From Allium sativum (lineage: Eukaryota > Streptophyta > Magnoliopsida > Asparagales > Amaryllidaceae), in contig CM060909.1 in the NCBI GenBank assembly GCA_030737875.1, forward strand, positions 34,771,159-34,835,158: DNA of 64,000 nucleotides, in the 5' to 3' direction. Below, in pieces: positions 1 through 12,429 of this stretch; the first letter of the stretch is position 1, and every line of letters starts with the position of its first letter. Both the position numbers and the translations under genes were made by a program. The notes beneath the pieces are model-generated. The model ran no database searches. It was not told the origin of the DNA and saw only the letters and a program-made list of their open reading frames with translations.

Positions 1-1178
1 ATATCCAAACCTTTTTAGGACACAATATAATGAAAAGGTTAATCACATAAAACATAAATAATAGTACAGCACTCATATTTACTTTTAATCTAATACAAAA
101 ACCACAATTCCACGAACCCAATTCATCATGGCAATTTCATACATACTTACAAGATAGAAGATTTGGGGATTTTCTTGTTCATATCATCGAATATCCAAAT
201 CTTCGTTAGAATATCAATTCATATGAAAAACTATTAAAAACATGAATATGCCTTTATGCAAAACTAGATTCTACTCACAAATTAGGCCGAGATGTGGTAC
301 AATTGCAAGATCTGCAATGATTTTTAACGTTCAAGTGAGCTCTGATTATCCTCCTAACAAAATACATATAAGAAACATACAATTAGAGTCTTATACGTAT
401 ATGTTTATGTTAAATTCCGAAATCATAAACTTATATAAATTGAAATAGAGAGATTTAGAATAGAGTTAGAGAAGTAGAAGAAACCTTCACCCTATTCTCT
501 TTGTTTTTCTATGGAATTTAGCAGCATGATGGCAAAGATATAGAATAATTAGGTTTTCTAGTGTGCAGTATTAGGGGTTATTTATATTTGCTTGTGTGAG
601 CATGAGTCGTTGGATCAATAAAAATTAATCCAAGTTTTCTATATAAATATAACCTCTTAGAAAACCCTCATCCACGTAGGCTGATTGGGTCTTCCAGCTG
701 CCTAGCGGTCGACCGACAGTCGACACCCCTTAGGGGGGAGCGGTCGACCTGTTCGGGGCTGGAACGCCCAATTTTGCTATGTTGCTGAGTTGTTTATTTC
801 ATTAATTATGTTCTTAATTTGCTTCATTCTTTTCCATATATCCAATATACGATGTCCCCAAGATCTTATCTCAAAATTGAAATTTTGAATTCCCCTCTTT
901 TATTTTAATTTATAATTTGGACAATATATATAATATTCACATAATTATATATTTTTTTATACGTACACTGTCCAAATTCATTTGTTCATAACTTCTTTAT
1001 ACATTAACCGTTTTCAGCATATCATATATGAAAACGATTCATAATTTCGCCACGAATCCAAATAAAAGAGTTTCGTAGCCAAATTCTTTAAGCTGAAAAA
1101 TCTCATTTTCCAACCATATCATTTAATTGCTTGTTTTTATTTATTTATTAATACTTATGAATTTTATAGGGTGTTACA
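1..1178 (-). repeat. 3' LTR of the Tekay-type element (partial; first ~1.2 kb of the LTR)
   Basis: This matches 39390-40567 along its whole length with scattered substitutions, small indels and no rearrangement. It ends at GTGTTACA, directly followed by the polypurine tract. It holds the U3 side of the LTR, including a TATA-like site near 578-590. The rest of this LTR lies left of the window. The short ORF at 242-448 is not conserved as a protein in the other LTR copy and is ignored. Confidence 0.88.
578..590 (-). promoter_or_regulatory. TATA-like promoter site in 3' LTR of the Tekay-type element
   Basis: On the minus strand the sequence reads AAATATAAATAACCCCTAAT. It is followed within about 30 bases by a CTAG/CCTAATTATT leader-like stretch. 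The same arrangement is at 39960-39975 in the 5' LTR, where the box reads ATTATAAATAACCCC. Prediction from motif only. Confidence 0.45.
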
Positions 1179-1193
1179 TTCTTCCCCCCTAAA
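1179..1193 (-). other. Polypurine tract of the Tekay-type element
   Basis: The minus strand reads TTTTTAGGGGGGAAGAA immediately before the 3' LTR (TGTAACACCC). This purine run is the expected primer for second-strand DNA synthesis. Just upstream is a TTTCGAGACGAAAT segment, typical of the end of the pol reading frame in this lineage. Confidence 0.85.
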
Positions 1194-1479
1194 AATGGAT
1201 TTCGTCTCGAAATCTGTTTAAGGGGTGAAAAATACAACTCATTCGAAACATCCATGTTGTACACACCCATGTTATTTATAATTCATCCATGACTCGTAGT
1301 GATTATGAACTACAGACCCACTAAATTGAGCTCTAACCTAGCATGTAGGTGTAATAAATGATGCAATATGTATGGAAATAACCTAAATATGCATATATTT
1401 CTATATGAGTGCTTGGTGCAATTGTATTGCATCCATCTCCTAACATCCAGTCTAGCAATCACGATGCATCCATAAACGA

Positions 1480-2870
1480 TATTTTGAGAAAAAAAATTAC
1501 TTGTGAAAAGCTCCGGGTAAGTCTGTCTCATCTTATCCTCGGTCTCCCATGTGCTTTCCATAGGGTTATTTCCCCATTGTACTCGGTCGAGGCGAACGGT
1601 TTTATTACGGAGTCTATTGATTCCGTGCTCTACAATCCTTGCAGTGACACAGGACACCCTGGACTCCAACTCGAGTTTATCTATGTCCCTAATTTCATCA
1701 AGCTCGAGTCTAATAGCAGAATCTTGAAGGCATTTCCTTAGATGAGATACATGAAAAACATTATGGATTCCCGATAGACGCTCTAGGAGATCCACTCGAT
1801 GGGCCAAAGATACTATCTTCTCCATGACACTAAAAGGCCTAATAAATATGGGAGCCAACTTCCTAGTCTTTCCGAACCAAAAGATTTCTTAAGAGGGGAT
1901 ACTTTCACGAATACCAAGTCTCCAACATTAAATTCTAGTTCCCTTCTACACTTATTGGCATACGATTTTTGGCGGTCTTGGGCTGCCTTCATTCTCTGTC
2001 TAATCAATGATATCTTCTCTGTGGATTCACGGACGAAGTTTATTCCAAGTATAACCTTGTCGGTAGTTTCCAACCAACAAGTTGGCTATTTGCATAGACT
2101 CCCATATAGCGGTTCGGAAAGGGCCATACCAATCGTCGCTTGAAAAATATTATTATACGTGAACTCCACAAGCGGTAGGTGCTGCTCCCAAACTCCTCCA
2201 AAGTCGATGATACAAGCTCCGAGAAAGTCTTCTAAGATTCTGTTTAATCTCTATCTATCCATCGGTTTGCGATTGATAAGCCATGCTTAAGTTAAGGGTT
2301 GTCCCCAAAGATGCTTGTAGGCTTCTCCAAAATTTGCTTGTGAATAAGGTATCTCTATCACTCACAATACTTGATGGAATACTATGGAGTCTGACTATCT
2401 CTTTGACATATAATTCGGCCAACGAGGCTGCAGTCCTTGTCTTCTTGACTGGTATGGAATGGGTACTTTTGGTTAGATGGTATATCACAACCGAAATGGC
2501 CTCATTATCCTTTTGGCTTCTAGGAAGTCCATGTATAAAGTCCATGGAAATATGCTCTCACTTACACGTGGGGATCTCTAAAGGTAAAAACAGTCCTCCG
2601 GGCTTCCCTTGCTCCACCTTTTTGGTATGTTAAACATTTGGCAACGAACTCGGCTATGTCTCTCTTCATTCCTTCCTAATAGAGATTCCTTTTCATATCC
2701 CTGTACATTTTACCCCCACCGGGGTGTATGGTCAATTTTGACCTATGGAACTCCTATAGAATTTCTTTTCTTAACCCTTCATCCTTAGGGTCGTAAAGTC
2801 GTCCATCCTAAAGTAAACTCTCATCATCGCAAATCAAATACCTAACCGAATGAGGAAAGTCTCTCTCTTT
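1480..2870 (-). pseudogene. Integrase with C-terminal chromodomain, Tekay-type pol (broken)
   Basis: The integrase would insert the DNA copy into chromosomes, and the chromodomain is thought to guide it to heterochromatin. Starting near 2870 the minus strand shows zinc-finger remnants (HPGGGKMYRDMKRN, then FVAKCLTYQ). The core follows at 2545-2255 with MDFIHGLP, the second catalytic Asp in IVSDRDTLF, and AYQSQTDG. A TAG stop comes directly after QTDG, and the downstream core is in a shifted frame. The C-terminal part (2073-1813) has ELEFNVGDLVFVKVSP. It ends near 1500 with VQWGNNPMESTWE and MRQTYPELF, a chromodomain-like tail. At least two frame changes and several stops make it non-functional. 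Confidence 0.86.
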
Positions 2871-2875
2871 ACTAC

Positions 2876-3523
2876 TTACTCCTTTATTCCTCTTAACTCT
2901 TCGTCAATGTCTTGTGCTCTTTGGATTCTCCCTCTTAGGGTAGGTCTAATTATGATAGCCCCAAGAAATCCATTGGAAGTGGTTGGTGAGGGTTGCAAAT
3001 TAAAATTCGCGAGGAACTCTAACTGTTTCCATTCTGATATCGCATTCAAAGTCGCATGTTTATTATTTAAAGCATCCGTCACAACATTCCCTTTGCCTGG
3101 GGTATACTGAATTGTAAAGTCAAATGAGGCAATATATTCCATCCATCTTTGTTGTCTCAAGTTTATGTCACGTTGAGAAAATAAATACTTAAGGGATTTA
3201 TGGTCGGTAAACAATCCAAAATTCTCCCTTAAGAGATAATGCCTCCACATCTTAAGGGAGAACACTATTGCGGCTAACTCAAGGTCATGTACTGGATATC
3301 TTTTCTCTGGATCCTTGAGTTGTATACTAGCATAGGCCACTACTCTTCCTTCTTGCATAAGGACTGCTCCTAAACCGTTCCCACATGTGTCGGTGTAAAA
3401 GGTAAACGATTTTGAACCGTCGTGTATAATTAGTACTGGTGTGCTAGTTAATGCTTCCTTTAATTTCTTAAAGGCTGTGTCACTTTTATTACTCCAAGTG
3501 AACACCAAATTCTTCCTTGTCAA
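2876..3523 (-). pseudogene. RNase H domain of Tekay-type pol
   Basis: This would degrade the RNA strand of the RNA/DNA hybrid during reverse transcription. The 215-residue open stretch starts in the RT-RNase H connection ([20 protein letters not shown]). It then shows [16 protein letters not shown], the position of the first catalytic Asp, and [15 protein letters not shown] with the conserved Glu region. [14 protein letters not shown] and [11 protein letters not shown] follow. The usual NVVADALS reads NVVTDALN. It is separated from the RT part by at least one TAG stop near 3523 but is otherwise continuous for this domain. Confidence 0.9.
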
Positions 3524-3539
3524 CTAGGTCAATGGAGTA

Positions 3540-4368
3540 GCAATCTTTGCGAAATCTTTAATGAATTTCCTATGATACCCGGATCCAAGGAAACTTCTTA
3601 CCTCTGTAGCATTTCGAGGTATCCTCCATTCCTTGATTTCCTCGATCTTTATGAGGTCTACGGCCAAGCCTTTACTTGACACAATGTTTCTTATAAATCT
3701 CACTTCTTCCCTCTATAAATGGCACTTCGAGAATTTTTCTTTCAGTTGGTTCTTTCTTAATATCCCTAACACTTGTCTCAGGTGTTTTTCATGCTCTTCA
3801 TGATCTTTTGAAAATACAAGTATATCATCTATGAAGACTACCGAAATTTTATTTAGAATGCCCCTAAACACTCTACTCATGAGGTCAACAAAGAAAGTGG
3901 GTGCATTCGTTAATCCGAAGGGCATAACTTCCCATTGGAACAATCCGTTTGGCGTCCTAAACACGGTTTTGTCCATGCTTCCCTTTGTAATTCTTAACTG
4001 GTGAAATCCAGTAGCAAGGTCTAGTTGGGAAAATACTCGGGCTCCTCCCAAGTGGTCAAAAAGGTCATCGATTCTTGGTAGAGGGTACCTGTTCTTCTGG
4101 GTCAATTTATTAAGTTCTCTATAGTCCACACAAAGTCTCAAAGATTCATCTGCTTTGGTGGAAAATACAACAGGTGCACCCCATTTGATGTACTTCGACG
4201 AATAAAACCTTTTTGTAACAACTTTGAAATTTGTTTATCTAACTCCCTTCTTTCCTTGGGCGTCATATGCCTCAAGTGCTGTGCTACAGGTCTAGCGTCC
4301 TTCTTTAGGTCAATACGAAAGGAGATTTCTCTATGGGGGCGGAAGTCCCGTGACTTCCTCGAAGACAT
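3540..4368 (-). pseudogene. Reverse transcriptase of Tekay-type pol (frameshifted)
   Basis: This would copy the element RNA into DNA. The N-terminal block (4368-4138) has FRIDLKKDARPVAQHLRHMTP and [12 protein letters not shown]. The reading then shifts by one base near 4175. The palm block (4141-3713) has [45 protein letters not shown] and the catalytic FIDDIL. The order and spacing of these blocks are those of Ty3/gypsy RTs. A stop follows HL near 3713, and the thumb/connection reads on in another frame down to about 3540 (EEIKEWRIP, RSFLGSGYHRKFI). The active-site aspartates are retained, so loss of function is due to the frame breaks. Confidence 0.92.
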
Positions 4369-4927
4369 CCAAGAACTCGCATACTATTGGGACCGAAGAT
4401 GGTGCTTCAAAACTAGGAGACAAGGAATATAATAAGGCTTTGTCCTTGTTTTTAACATTACAAGAAATATTTAGGCTGCGTCCTCCTTGACTCCTAAGAC
4501 AAACGAGTCTTTTTTCACAATCTAGGATGGCCTCATAAAACGATAGCAAGTCCATACCCATGATAAGGTCATATCTCATAAAACTCAACGCATATGCTTC
4601 GCAATGGAACTCGACATTGTCGACCTCCAATACTAGGTCTTTACACAACATCTCAAGATACTTAGATCCTCCGATAGGGTTGGCCACCTCTATCGGATTA
4701 TCCGAGATAGATACGGAAAGGTTCAACAGATTTACTAATCGCTTAGAGATAAAACAATAGGTTGCTCCAGAATCAAACAAGGTATATGCTGAATTTCCTA
4801 AATATAGATTACACCTTCGAGTGCGGGCTGCCCTTGGTCTTGCGGGGGTGGCTTTGAATTGGGTTGCTTCAATCACATAGTTTTGGCCACTCTTGGCAGC
4901 TTTTGGCTTTAGGAAGTCTTTGGACAT
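4331..4927 (-). pseudogene. Retropepsin-like aspartic protease of Tekay-type pol
   Basis: This would cleave the Gag-Pol polyprotein. The 198-residue open stretch has the active-site motif LFDSGATYCFIS, a central DLVLEVDNVEF segment and the second block YDLIMGMDLLSFY. It ends with VFEEVTGLPPP, the usual linker into reverse transcriptase. It overlaps the RT N-terminal ORF in another frame, so there is a break at the junction. Confidence 0.88.
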
Positions 4928-4954
4928 GTGTCCTTCTTTATGGTAGTTGTAACA

Positions 4955-5800
4955 TTTTCCATTGAACTACTTCTTTGCTAACGAGGTCCTACAATCCTTG
5001 GCCTCGTGGCCCTTGCGGTTGCACCTCGTACAAGTCTTTGCGTCCTTTTTGAACTTGTTCTTCCACCACTCCTTCTTCTTATTTTTACCGGAACCTTCTC
5101 CTTTCTCTCCCTCTTTATCTTCCTTGGAGCTTTCGGCCGCACAGAGGGTCGCTGTCTCAACCAGAGTCTCGAAAGTTGCCCCAAACGTTACTTGGGCTAA
5201 CAAGGTCTCCTTCAACGGGGAGTTCAGTCCTTTGACAAACCTAAGCGCTTTGTTCATGGGAGTGTCTACCAACCCTCTCCCAAACTTATATAACTCAATG
5301 AATTTGGATACATATTCTTGTAGACTCAAGCTTCCTTGGTTGAGGTGTATGAATTTCTCTAGCTGAATAGTCATTTCTTCTAGGGTAAAAACTTTGCTTC
5401 AAACCGGGTCTTGAACTTGGCCCACATAAAGATTCGGCCTCCATTCTTCATTAGTATTAAGTTCCACCACTCTAGGGATTCATCCTTCAAATGTCAGGCC
5501 GTTATCCTTCCTTTTTACTTCGTCGGGCCAGGCTGTAGTGTCAAAGATTCTTTCACAATCCATAACACAAGAGTGGGAACTAGTAAAGCCTTCCTTTCCA
5601 AAAACGATTTCCCTCCAAGATTCATAAAGGTCTTATAAAAGTTGGAAAAGTCAAAGGCCACTTCAGCGGCAAGAGCTGCAGTAGCTGCTGGGGCAGGATT
5701 GGCGAAAGGGACTTGTTCAATAGTACGAAGATCTATTGAAACAATTCAGGCAAGTATCTGAGCCTTGCCTGGTTACCCTGCTCATTTTGATTTTCAGTCA
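4955..5800 (-). pseudogene. Gag (capsid/nucleocapsid) of the Tekay-type element, broken
   Basis: Gag packages element RNA in virus-like particles. The open C-terminal part (5374-4967) has YVSKFIELYKFG, FVKGLNSPLKETLL and a basic stretch. A CCHC zinc knuckle CTRCNRKGHEAKDC follows (C-X2-C-X4-H-X4-C). Upstream (about 5800-5380) the minus strand gives ESLEWWNLI and FMWAKFKTRFEAKF, the typical capsid core, but with stops between. Its start codon cannot be fixed. Confidence 0.85.
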
Positions 5801-5995
5801 TTCTACTATCTAAAAAGCAAAGGAAGAATCCCTTAGTGGATACTCCTGAGATAGTATTTAATGCTTAAAAACGATAAAGATGCCTAGTATATATGCGTAT
5901 GCTTATTGGGGTAAATATATATAGTTTGAACAATCTTTTTCAAATCACAAAAACGCCTCCCATAAGTATATTTCCCTTATAATCGGGTAACCTAT

Positions 5996-6007
5996 GCTTT
6001 GATACCA
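5996..6007 (-). other. Primer binding site (initiator Met-tRNA) of the Tekay-type element
   Basis: The minus strand reads TGGTATCAAAGC, two bases after the 5' LTR. It is complementary to the 3' end of initiator Met-tRNA except at position 9 (A where the canonical site has G). It marks the LTR boundary and the minus orientation. Confidence 0.88.
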
Positions 6008-6009
6008 AA

Positions 6010-6260
6010 TGTAACAACCCACCCAGAATGGACCAAAATTTTGACCTAGAAAAGGCCCATCAAAACTTAGAGCCATCTTAAACGAGTCATTGGTTCCTGT
6101 AAGGATTACATTTGCACAGATAATAATAAAATATACTTCGAATGGAAATCTAACACAGCGGAAAGAGAAAATACAATACAAAAAATAATATGTACCATTT
6201 ATTTCAAAACCACAAAAATACACAGTTGCAGATACATTGATTCAATAGATACATCATATA
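6010..6260 (-). repeat. 5' LTR of the Tekay-type element, piece 1 of 3 (end adjoining primer site)
   Basis: It starts on + with TGTAACAACCCACCC, which forms the terminal inverted repeat with the TGTTTCA/TGTTACA edges elsewhere. It is broken at 6260 by the + strand solo LTR. The LTR resumes at 25200. Confidence 0.8.
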
Positions 6261-7269
6261 TGTAACGACCCGTATTTTTACGGTCGAATAATTAATTAAT
6301 TTAATTATTTAAAATATGGTTGTGTAATTTAAATGGTTTAAATTAAAACAACTATTTAATATTTAATTAATATAATAATTAAATAATATATTTAATTCTG
6401 AAATAATCAGAATTTGCTGAAATGGCAATATTGTGTGAACTGGATCATTAAAAAAATATATTCAGTTTAGATTTGAATTATATTAACGAATAGATTTATA
6501 AACGCCATTTGAACGTATAATTTATATTATAATTATAATAGAGCTCGAAATGACGCTGCAGTTCGTAATTTGGTGATTCGAACTTTAAACGAATATATAG
6601 AAGTCGTTTTAAGTCGGATTTCTGTGAAACAAGAAATGTTTGAATCTGTTGAACGATATTTTTCTAATAGAAGAGAAAAATTGAGATTTCGTCGTGTAGA
6701 TTGTAAGTTATGTCCAAATTAAATATTCAAAAAAGCAGCGGCATATTCGTTTATGGCCATAACGGTTATTTAAATATATTTAAATATCGGTTTCGAATTT
6801 GGACAAGATTCTTTTGAGACGTAGTGATAATTTAATTTTTAGAATTTTTCTGTAATTTTTATTTTTATTAAATACGCAACTTTTTATATGGAGTATTTTG
6901 CACCCTATATCAATATTTTGGGGTTTCACAATATGAGTTGACCTACCGATATTTTTACATTTTTGAAGTCGTGACCTCCCGTTGGATACGATCATACTTT
7001 TATTTTTGTCCATGGCAGTTAGTATTTTGGACAGGATTATACGTAGTGGAATGCCATATTTTCTAACATAAATTATATATATAAAAATCGAACAAGTTAG
7101 ATATGTATTATGTACATCCCATCGTTGCGAAGGTTCATACCCATTCCTTTCTAACATAGTTGTGAAGATATTTTCCCCAAATTCCTTTCTATGTCTCTAA
7201 GTTCGCCACATCAACAACAAAGAAAAAATAACGTGGATAAAGATCCACTTCAAAAATCAACTAAAACTA

Positions 7270-7282
7270 CCTTATAAATACC
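7270..7282 (+). promoter_or_regulatory. TATA-like site of the solo giant LTR
   Basis: CTTATAAATACCTAAAAC lies about 1 kb from the LTR start and just before a GC-rich leader-like stretch. The other giant LTRs show the same order (AT-rich upstream part, TATA-like box, GC-rich stretch). No experimental support. Confidence 0.4.
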
Positions 7283-7439
7283 TAAAACACTTCTCTGGTT
7301 TCAGAAAATAAAGGTAGCCGCCACTTCTTTTTAATCTTCAAGTAATTAAATCCAGTGAAATACACAATGAAATTCTTCGATGTAGGATTCAATGAACTCC
7401 AATACTCGACAGCTTCATATTGGTGGTCTTCGTTTTGTG

Positions 7440-8120
7440 TTCGGTGGAATTATGGTTTGCTGGAAAACATGGCAGCGACGACTGTGTTGGGTATCACCGA
7501 AGTTTGGGGCGGAGCTGGGTCAGGGGAAGGGTATCGATGGGTTTCTGGTGGTGGCACGCTTCGTTTGGGGGAGGTTGGAGTAACTCCGGTGGGCTATGGC
7601 GAAATACGACAGTAGAAGGGGGTTTTGAATGGCAGCAGGTCGCAATGCCAAGAAGGGGATCGAAGGTGGGATTAAGGGCATGGTCGAGTTCGTCCTGGGC
7701 AAGGGAATGTTATGGCAGTGGTTGTGAGGTCTGTCGGTGGACGAGGTAGCGATGGGTGGGTAGTCAAACTTGTGGTCAACGGGTCTGTACAGGAGATAGG
7801 AGGGAGGTCGCGAATTGATTCAGGGAGCCGGAGTGGAAATCGACTTCACCACTGGACTCGTGATGGCCGGAGGAGCGATTGGCGGTGGTGAGGCAACTTC
7901 CGATGGCCTGAGGTAAAAGGCGTCACCTACAGTGACAAAGAGGAGTATCAGGTCAGAATTTGCTAGAAGCCATCGAGTTCAAGTTTGTGAGGTCGGGCAT
8001 TTCCGGATCGTTAAGAGAAACTTGGTTGTGCGATCGGATTTGTGAATCAAAAATCGTAGGGTGGTGTCAATGGAGATGGTGCACGGTTTTGTGCGTGTAC
8101 AGGGGATGGGTTCGTTATTT
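7440..8120 (+). other. GC-rich stretch downstream of the TATA-like site (no gene recognised)
   Basis: This segment is clearly richer in G and C than its surroundings. It opens several overlapping short frames (for example 7355-7615 and 7420-7749) with no recognisable domain. The equivalent places in the other giant LTRs (13740-14030, 20830-21080, 30120-30480, 36590-36960, 61690-62100) are also GC-rich, but their predicted peptides do not match. I read it as transcribed leader DNA rather than a gene. Confidence 0.5.
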
Positions 8121-11089
8121 TCATTTGGGGAAGAAAGGAGTACAGGGCGCGACACATGTTTTAAGGGTGAATGATTTTATTAATTAAATAAGTAAGTTAA
8201 ATTAACTTTGTTTTAATCCTCATTTAACTTGTAAACCCGATAACTAGCTCGTACGAGATCGGATCGTCGAGCGGTCAGATGCGTTGGAATCGTTATTTCA
8301 ATAGCTAAGTATTGGCAGTATATTAGACAAGTTCTGAGGAGTTTGCATTTTTTTCTAATTTCAAATGCCAGCTTGAAATTAGATAAAATAGCGTGTTATC
8401 GTCATTGGAATGGATGGTGAGTTTAACTCACACCTATCGCAATATCGTTGTACCATATGATAGTATTGACTGTTATTGAACTGTATTACATGTATATGTG
8501 CTGATATATGAACTGTGATGCAGGGGGATAGGTTGAAGGAATCCAACAGGATTCCTCAATATTATTGTTATCGTGTTTATATTCATATGTTGTATTATGA
8601 ATTGATTGTGTGTTAAACCTGACTGTGGACCCCATAAACTATATAACTCTGTTATATGTGAAATTATCATGAAGTAAATATATTATTTTATATAATATAT
8701 TGAGTTTGTCTATTTCGCACAAATTGGTGTGTTTTGGCATAACAGGACTGAAATGGAAAATTATACGAATAGGAACGGGAATAGGGAAAACTGGAAGTAA
8801 GTGTTTTTTTTTAAAGATTTGAAAAATGATTTTTGATTATAACGCATATGTTATAATCAATGGTTTAAAAATCATGGTAGTTTACCGTATTGAATATTTA
8901 TCGATATTTACATCTTTAAAGGACTATTTTAAGGATGTGGATAAATATAGTAATGGATTTGGGTTTGTCGTGACAATGTGAAAACCCGTAACTTCCCCGG
9001 TAAGGAAAGCGCGGATAGTTCGAGAACAACACACAAAAGAACGCAGACAGAAGAACATTTCATTGTATATTTCAACAATTCCATCAGAATATAGGAATAT
9101 ACAGAGTATGAATAAATATTACACAGAAAATATCAGAGATTGAAATTACATTTAAATACATCGCAGCGGAAAATAATACAAAACACAACTAGAAGTAATA
9201 CACGGATACAGAGCTTTCCAAGTATAGTTCCAGCTGTACATCAGGATCCTATGAATATAAATCTGCAAAACCAAAACTACTAGCTGCCCGTGTCAAAATA
9301 AGGGCACCCAGAGTTTAGGTTAAAACAATAAACTCTAGGTCAGTCATGGGACTGGTGTGAGAACTAAAACAGTTATTAATCTTTATTTTAAAGTTAGGTA
9401 AATCAAGGGACCACGCCGTATAACACGGAACGGGTTTCCTTCCAAGAATACCAGTGCATAAACAACAGTGCAATGCTAAATAAAGAACAATGAAGCTATT
9501 ATAAGACTCAGGTCCCATCACACAATGCAACGCAAGCTGGAGGATAGGGTTTTACCTAATAATAGCCAAAGAATGCTTGATACGCTAAATTTCATGTTTT
9601 ATTTTTACTATAAGTGTATAGTGTTAAAACAATTTCAATTATAAATATCAATCATAGACGGCATGGGTACCGTATATCATGTCGCCATACTAGGCTCTAC
9701 AATCAAAACCGCAAAGTCACGTATTGGAAGTTGGATTTCCATCTGTGAATCGAGGCAAAAGATAGTCCTCTACCGATTCGAGACGCTCTAGCCCGTGTCT
9801 CAGGCAAGCGCGCAGACAAGCCTTGGATCGTCAGAGCCGGTCCACCAATGTGGATTAAAATGCATGAACATTGCGTTTCCCCACCCTATGGGGTGTCAAT
9901 GAGTCCAATGACTCCATCGGTCCCGGGTGGACCGATATATCCGAGGCGCCTTGCAATATCAACAACCACATAAGTCAAACTCATCAGGGCATGTAAAACC
10001 ACTGAAGCCACTTCTAGCTAGAAGGAAACGCATGCCCTCCCTGATGTCCTCTCCCATTTCTGGTTCACAATCGGGGTGTGAGGCTCGCGAATCAACGTTA
10101 CACAAAGCTATGCCACACTGGCGGTGCTTTGATCATCACCACAAGACTTTGCTTTTCAATAGAAGCCTTGATTAATCGCCACTTAGGCATGCCACACAGG
10201 TAATTCACTCCATGCGTTTGATATCCATCATTATATAACCCCTGAGCTCGTACGTCTCAGAGAAGGGCGTTAAGCAAGAGAATAAATTCTCCGCCGCCAA
10301 ACAAATATATATTTAATAGAAATCAATCACACAAAATAAAATCCAATGTCAGACACACAGTCCATTTACAAGTTCGTTCTAGGTCTGAACGAAATCGGAG
10401 GCACCTAGTACCCCGCATATCCACCGATCTCCAAGTACGTCTGTACGATCGCTAAGTGATTCCCTCCTCTTGGGTGTACGGCCCAATCAAGATCATCAGT
10501 AATCACCCAAACGACGTGAAGACCTCCGGTCTTCGACCACCGTCTTCATCCTTGACACCACGTCGAATCAGTTATTCAGAATGGGATAAACCCGATCTTT
10601 CCGAATAACTCGCGTATATAATAAACAAATGTTACACAAACACAACATACGCCTCATTCCAATTCAGAATATTCTTTTATTCAAATATTCTTACACTTTG
10701 GGAAAGGTTCCCATTAATTTTATCAAAGGTAAATTCTTTAAATTTATTCTTTAATCTCCTTTTGAATATCAATTCAAACTAGTCGGGATTAGCGAACTGC
10801 ACCGAAGTAATCATTTATTTTATTTCCCAATCACAACCTATTTATCCCATGAAGTAAAACTAGTAATACTTCATATCTAACACCACGGTGTTATCGGTAA
10901 ATTCAATTACCATTTCACATTCAAATCTAATTAAAGATTTAACTATCGCCTGGAGCAAAACTGGTGATACTCCATTCTTGACCATTCCAATCTAATTAAA
11001 GATTCATTAAAACTCCACTTGGTTTTAATCTTCCCAAAAATCAATATCAATGATTATTTAACTTGGGAAATCACCTCTTGTCTTTAACT

Positions 11090-11341
11090 GGGTTAAAGAA
11101 ACAATGTCATTTAAAACACGATTCACTATAAACCCAAAATTACATTCCATTAATTATCGGGTTAAAGAACAAGTGTTATTTAAAACACCGTTCACGATAA
11201 ACCCAAAAATCGATTCAAATTCAATTCCAATTAAATACCATTTAATTGGTATACTTCATTAAATCCAAATAAAAAGATTTAATCTTTTTCTCAACTGGGT
11301 TTAAGAACAGTGTTAATGAAGACACCATTCACGACAAACCC
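11090..11341 (-). repeat. Three spaced ~46-bp hairpin repeats in the 3' LTR of A
   Basis: Copies are at 11090-11135, 11159-11204 and 11297-11341. Each starts GGGTT and ends AAACCC. The middle copy pairs GGGTTA with TAAACCC, GAAC with GTTC and GTGTT with AACAC around an ATTTAA loop. The other copies keep the outer pair and most of the inner ones. The same three-copy set is at 18090-18341 and, diverged, at 59284-59802. Confidence 0.65.
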
Positions 11342-12213
11342 AAATCACATTTGATATTAAATACAAGGCTCTGAATAGAAAATATATCGGCTTATATTCA
11401 ATATCAAATTCTACGACTAACAAATATCGTTTTGGAAATAACGATATATATCTTTCAAATTTCCATAACAATATCTGTATAATCACGAAATCCAACATTG
11501 AAATATTCCGAAGACAATTTCGATTCAAATCCACTCCAATGCAATTGTTGGAAATTCTGGTTATTTTCAAAACCATTTCAAATCCAATTTATTTATTTTA
11601 AAAATAAATAAATTATTATTCTAGTTCAAAACTAGTTCTTTTCGATAAAAATCTATTTTTATCTTTTCAAATATGGAGTTTTTCGTCCCAATTCTACACA
11701 AATCATTTCTTATGATTTTACACAAATTATTGATATTTTTAATAATATTATCAAGGCCCGTACAGTCGATTTCCATCAACGGCCACCGAACTGCACTTAC
11801 AGCGACCTTTTTCAAATTTGATTTGGACATAATTCCAAATCCAACCGTTAGATTTCAAATTTCTAATATTCGTTAGAAAGCTCTTTTCGATACGAACCCA
11901 ACGGTTCTGGTTTTAGGAGAATCCGACAGCCGGATCTCCCGCGATGTCCATTCGAAGTCAATGGTCGAAATTCGTGAACTGCCGCGACGCGGTGCGTTCT
12001 ATTCAGGCCATTATATATATATATATAATATTATGTATATATATAATATATTATATATATTTCGTCGATTACCTTTTTAAAACGTATTTTATAAATCGTT
12101 TTTAAATTCGTTTTCAAAACGATTTCAACTTCCTTTTCAAAATCAAATCAAGATTGAATTTTTCAATATAAATTCGTTTTAATTTCATTTCAAATCAATT
12201 TCAATTCAATTTG

Positions 12214-12429
12214 AATTTAATTCGAATTTCAATTCATTTCAATTTAATTCGAATTTCAATTCATTTCAATTTAATTCGAATTTCAAACCTATTCAATATA
12301 ATTCGAATTTCAATTCATTTCAATTTAATTCGAATTTCAATTCATTTCAATTTAATTCGAATTTCAAACCTATTCAATATAATTCGAATTTCAATTCATT
12401 TCAATTTAATTCGAATATCAAATAACTTT
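12214..12429. repeat. 27-bp tandem repeat, about 8 copies, in the 3' LTR of A
   Basis: The unit is built on AATTCGAATTTCAATTCATT plus a TTCAATT tail. Units alternate in an 81-bp pattern (two units of one type, one of another). Because 27 is a multiple of three, the array opens a frame (12211-12453) that is just the translated repeat. The matching array in the 5' LTR lies at 19222-19478 with a different unit count. Confidence 0.85.

Larger units (their letters stand above)
6261..8976 (+). mobile_element. Solo giant LTR (left half), interrupted by another element
   Basis: It begins TGTAACGACCCG and continues after the nested insert to CTACA at 25199, about 5.85 kb in total. No primer site, polypurine tract or internal region flanks either edge, so it is a solo LTR, probably left by recombination between two LTRs. 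Flanking pentamers are ATATA (6256-6260) and AAATA (25200-25204), a target duplication with one mismatch at best. It is related to the other giant LTRs but in the opposite orientation. For example, 24770-24830 carries the reverse complement of the block at 9300-9365. The last bases, GACAA (8972-8976), are the target site of the nested element. Confidence 0.78.

Noticed and set aside
1409..2633. Plus-strand frames over the chromovirus pol region (1409-1741, 1799-2143, 2283-2633)
   Set aside because: Opposite-strand shadows of the integrase coding sequence; domain motifs are all on the minus strand.
6780..7157. 125-codon minus-strand frame in the solo LTR
   Set aside because: It lies in the upstream part of a + strand LTR, is AT-driven, and matches nothing recognisable or conserved in the other giant LTRs.
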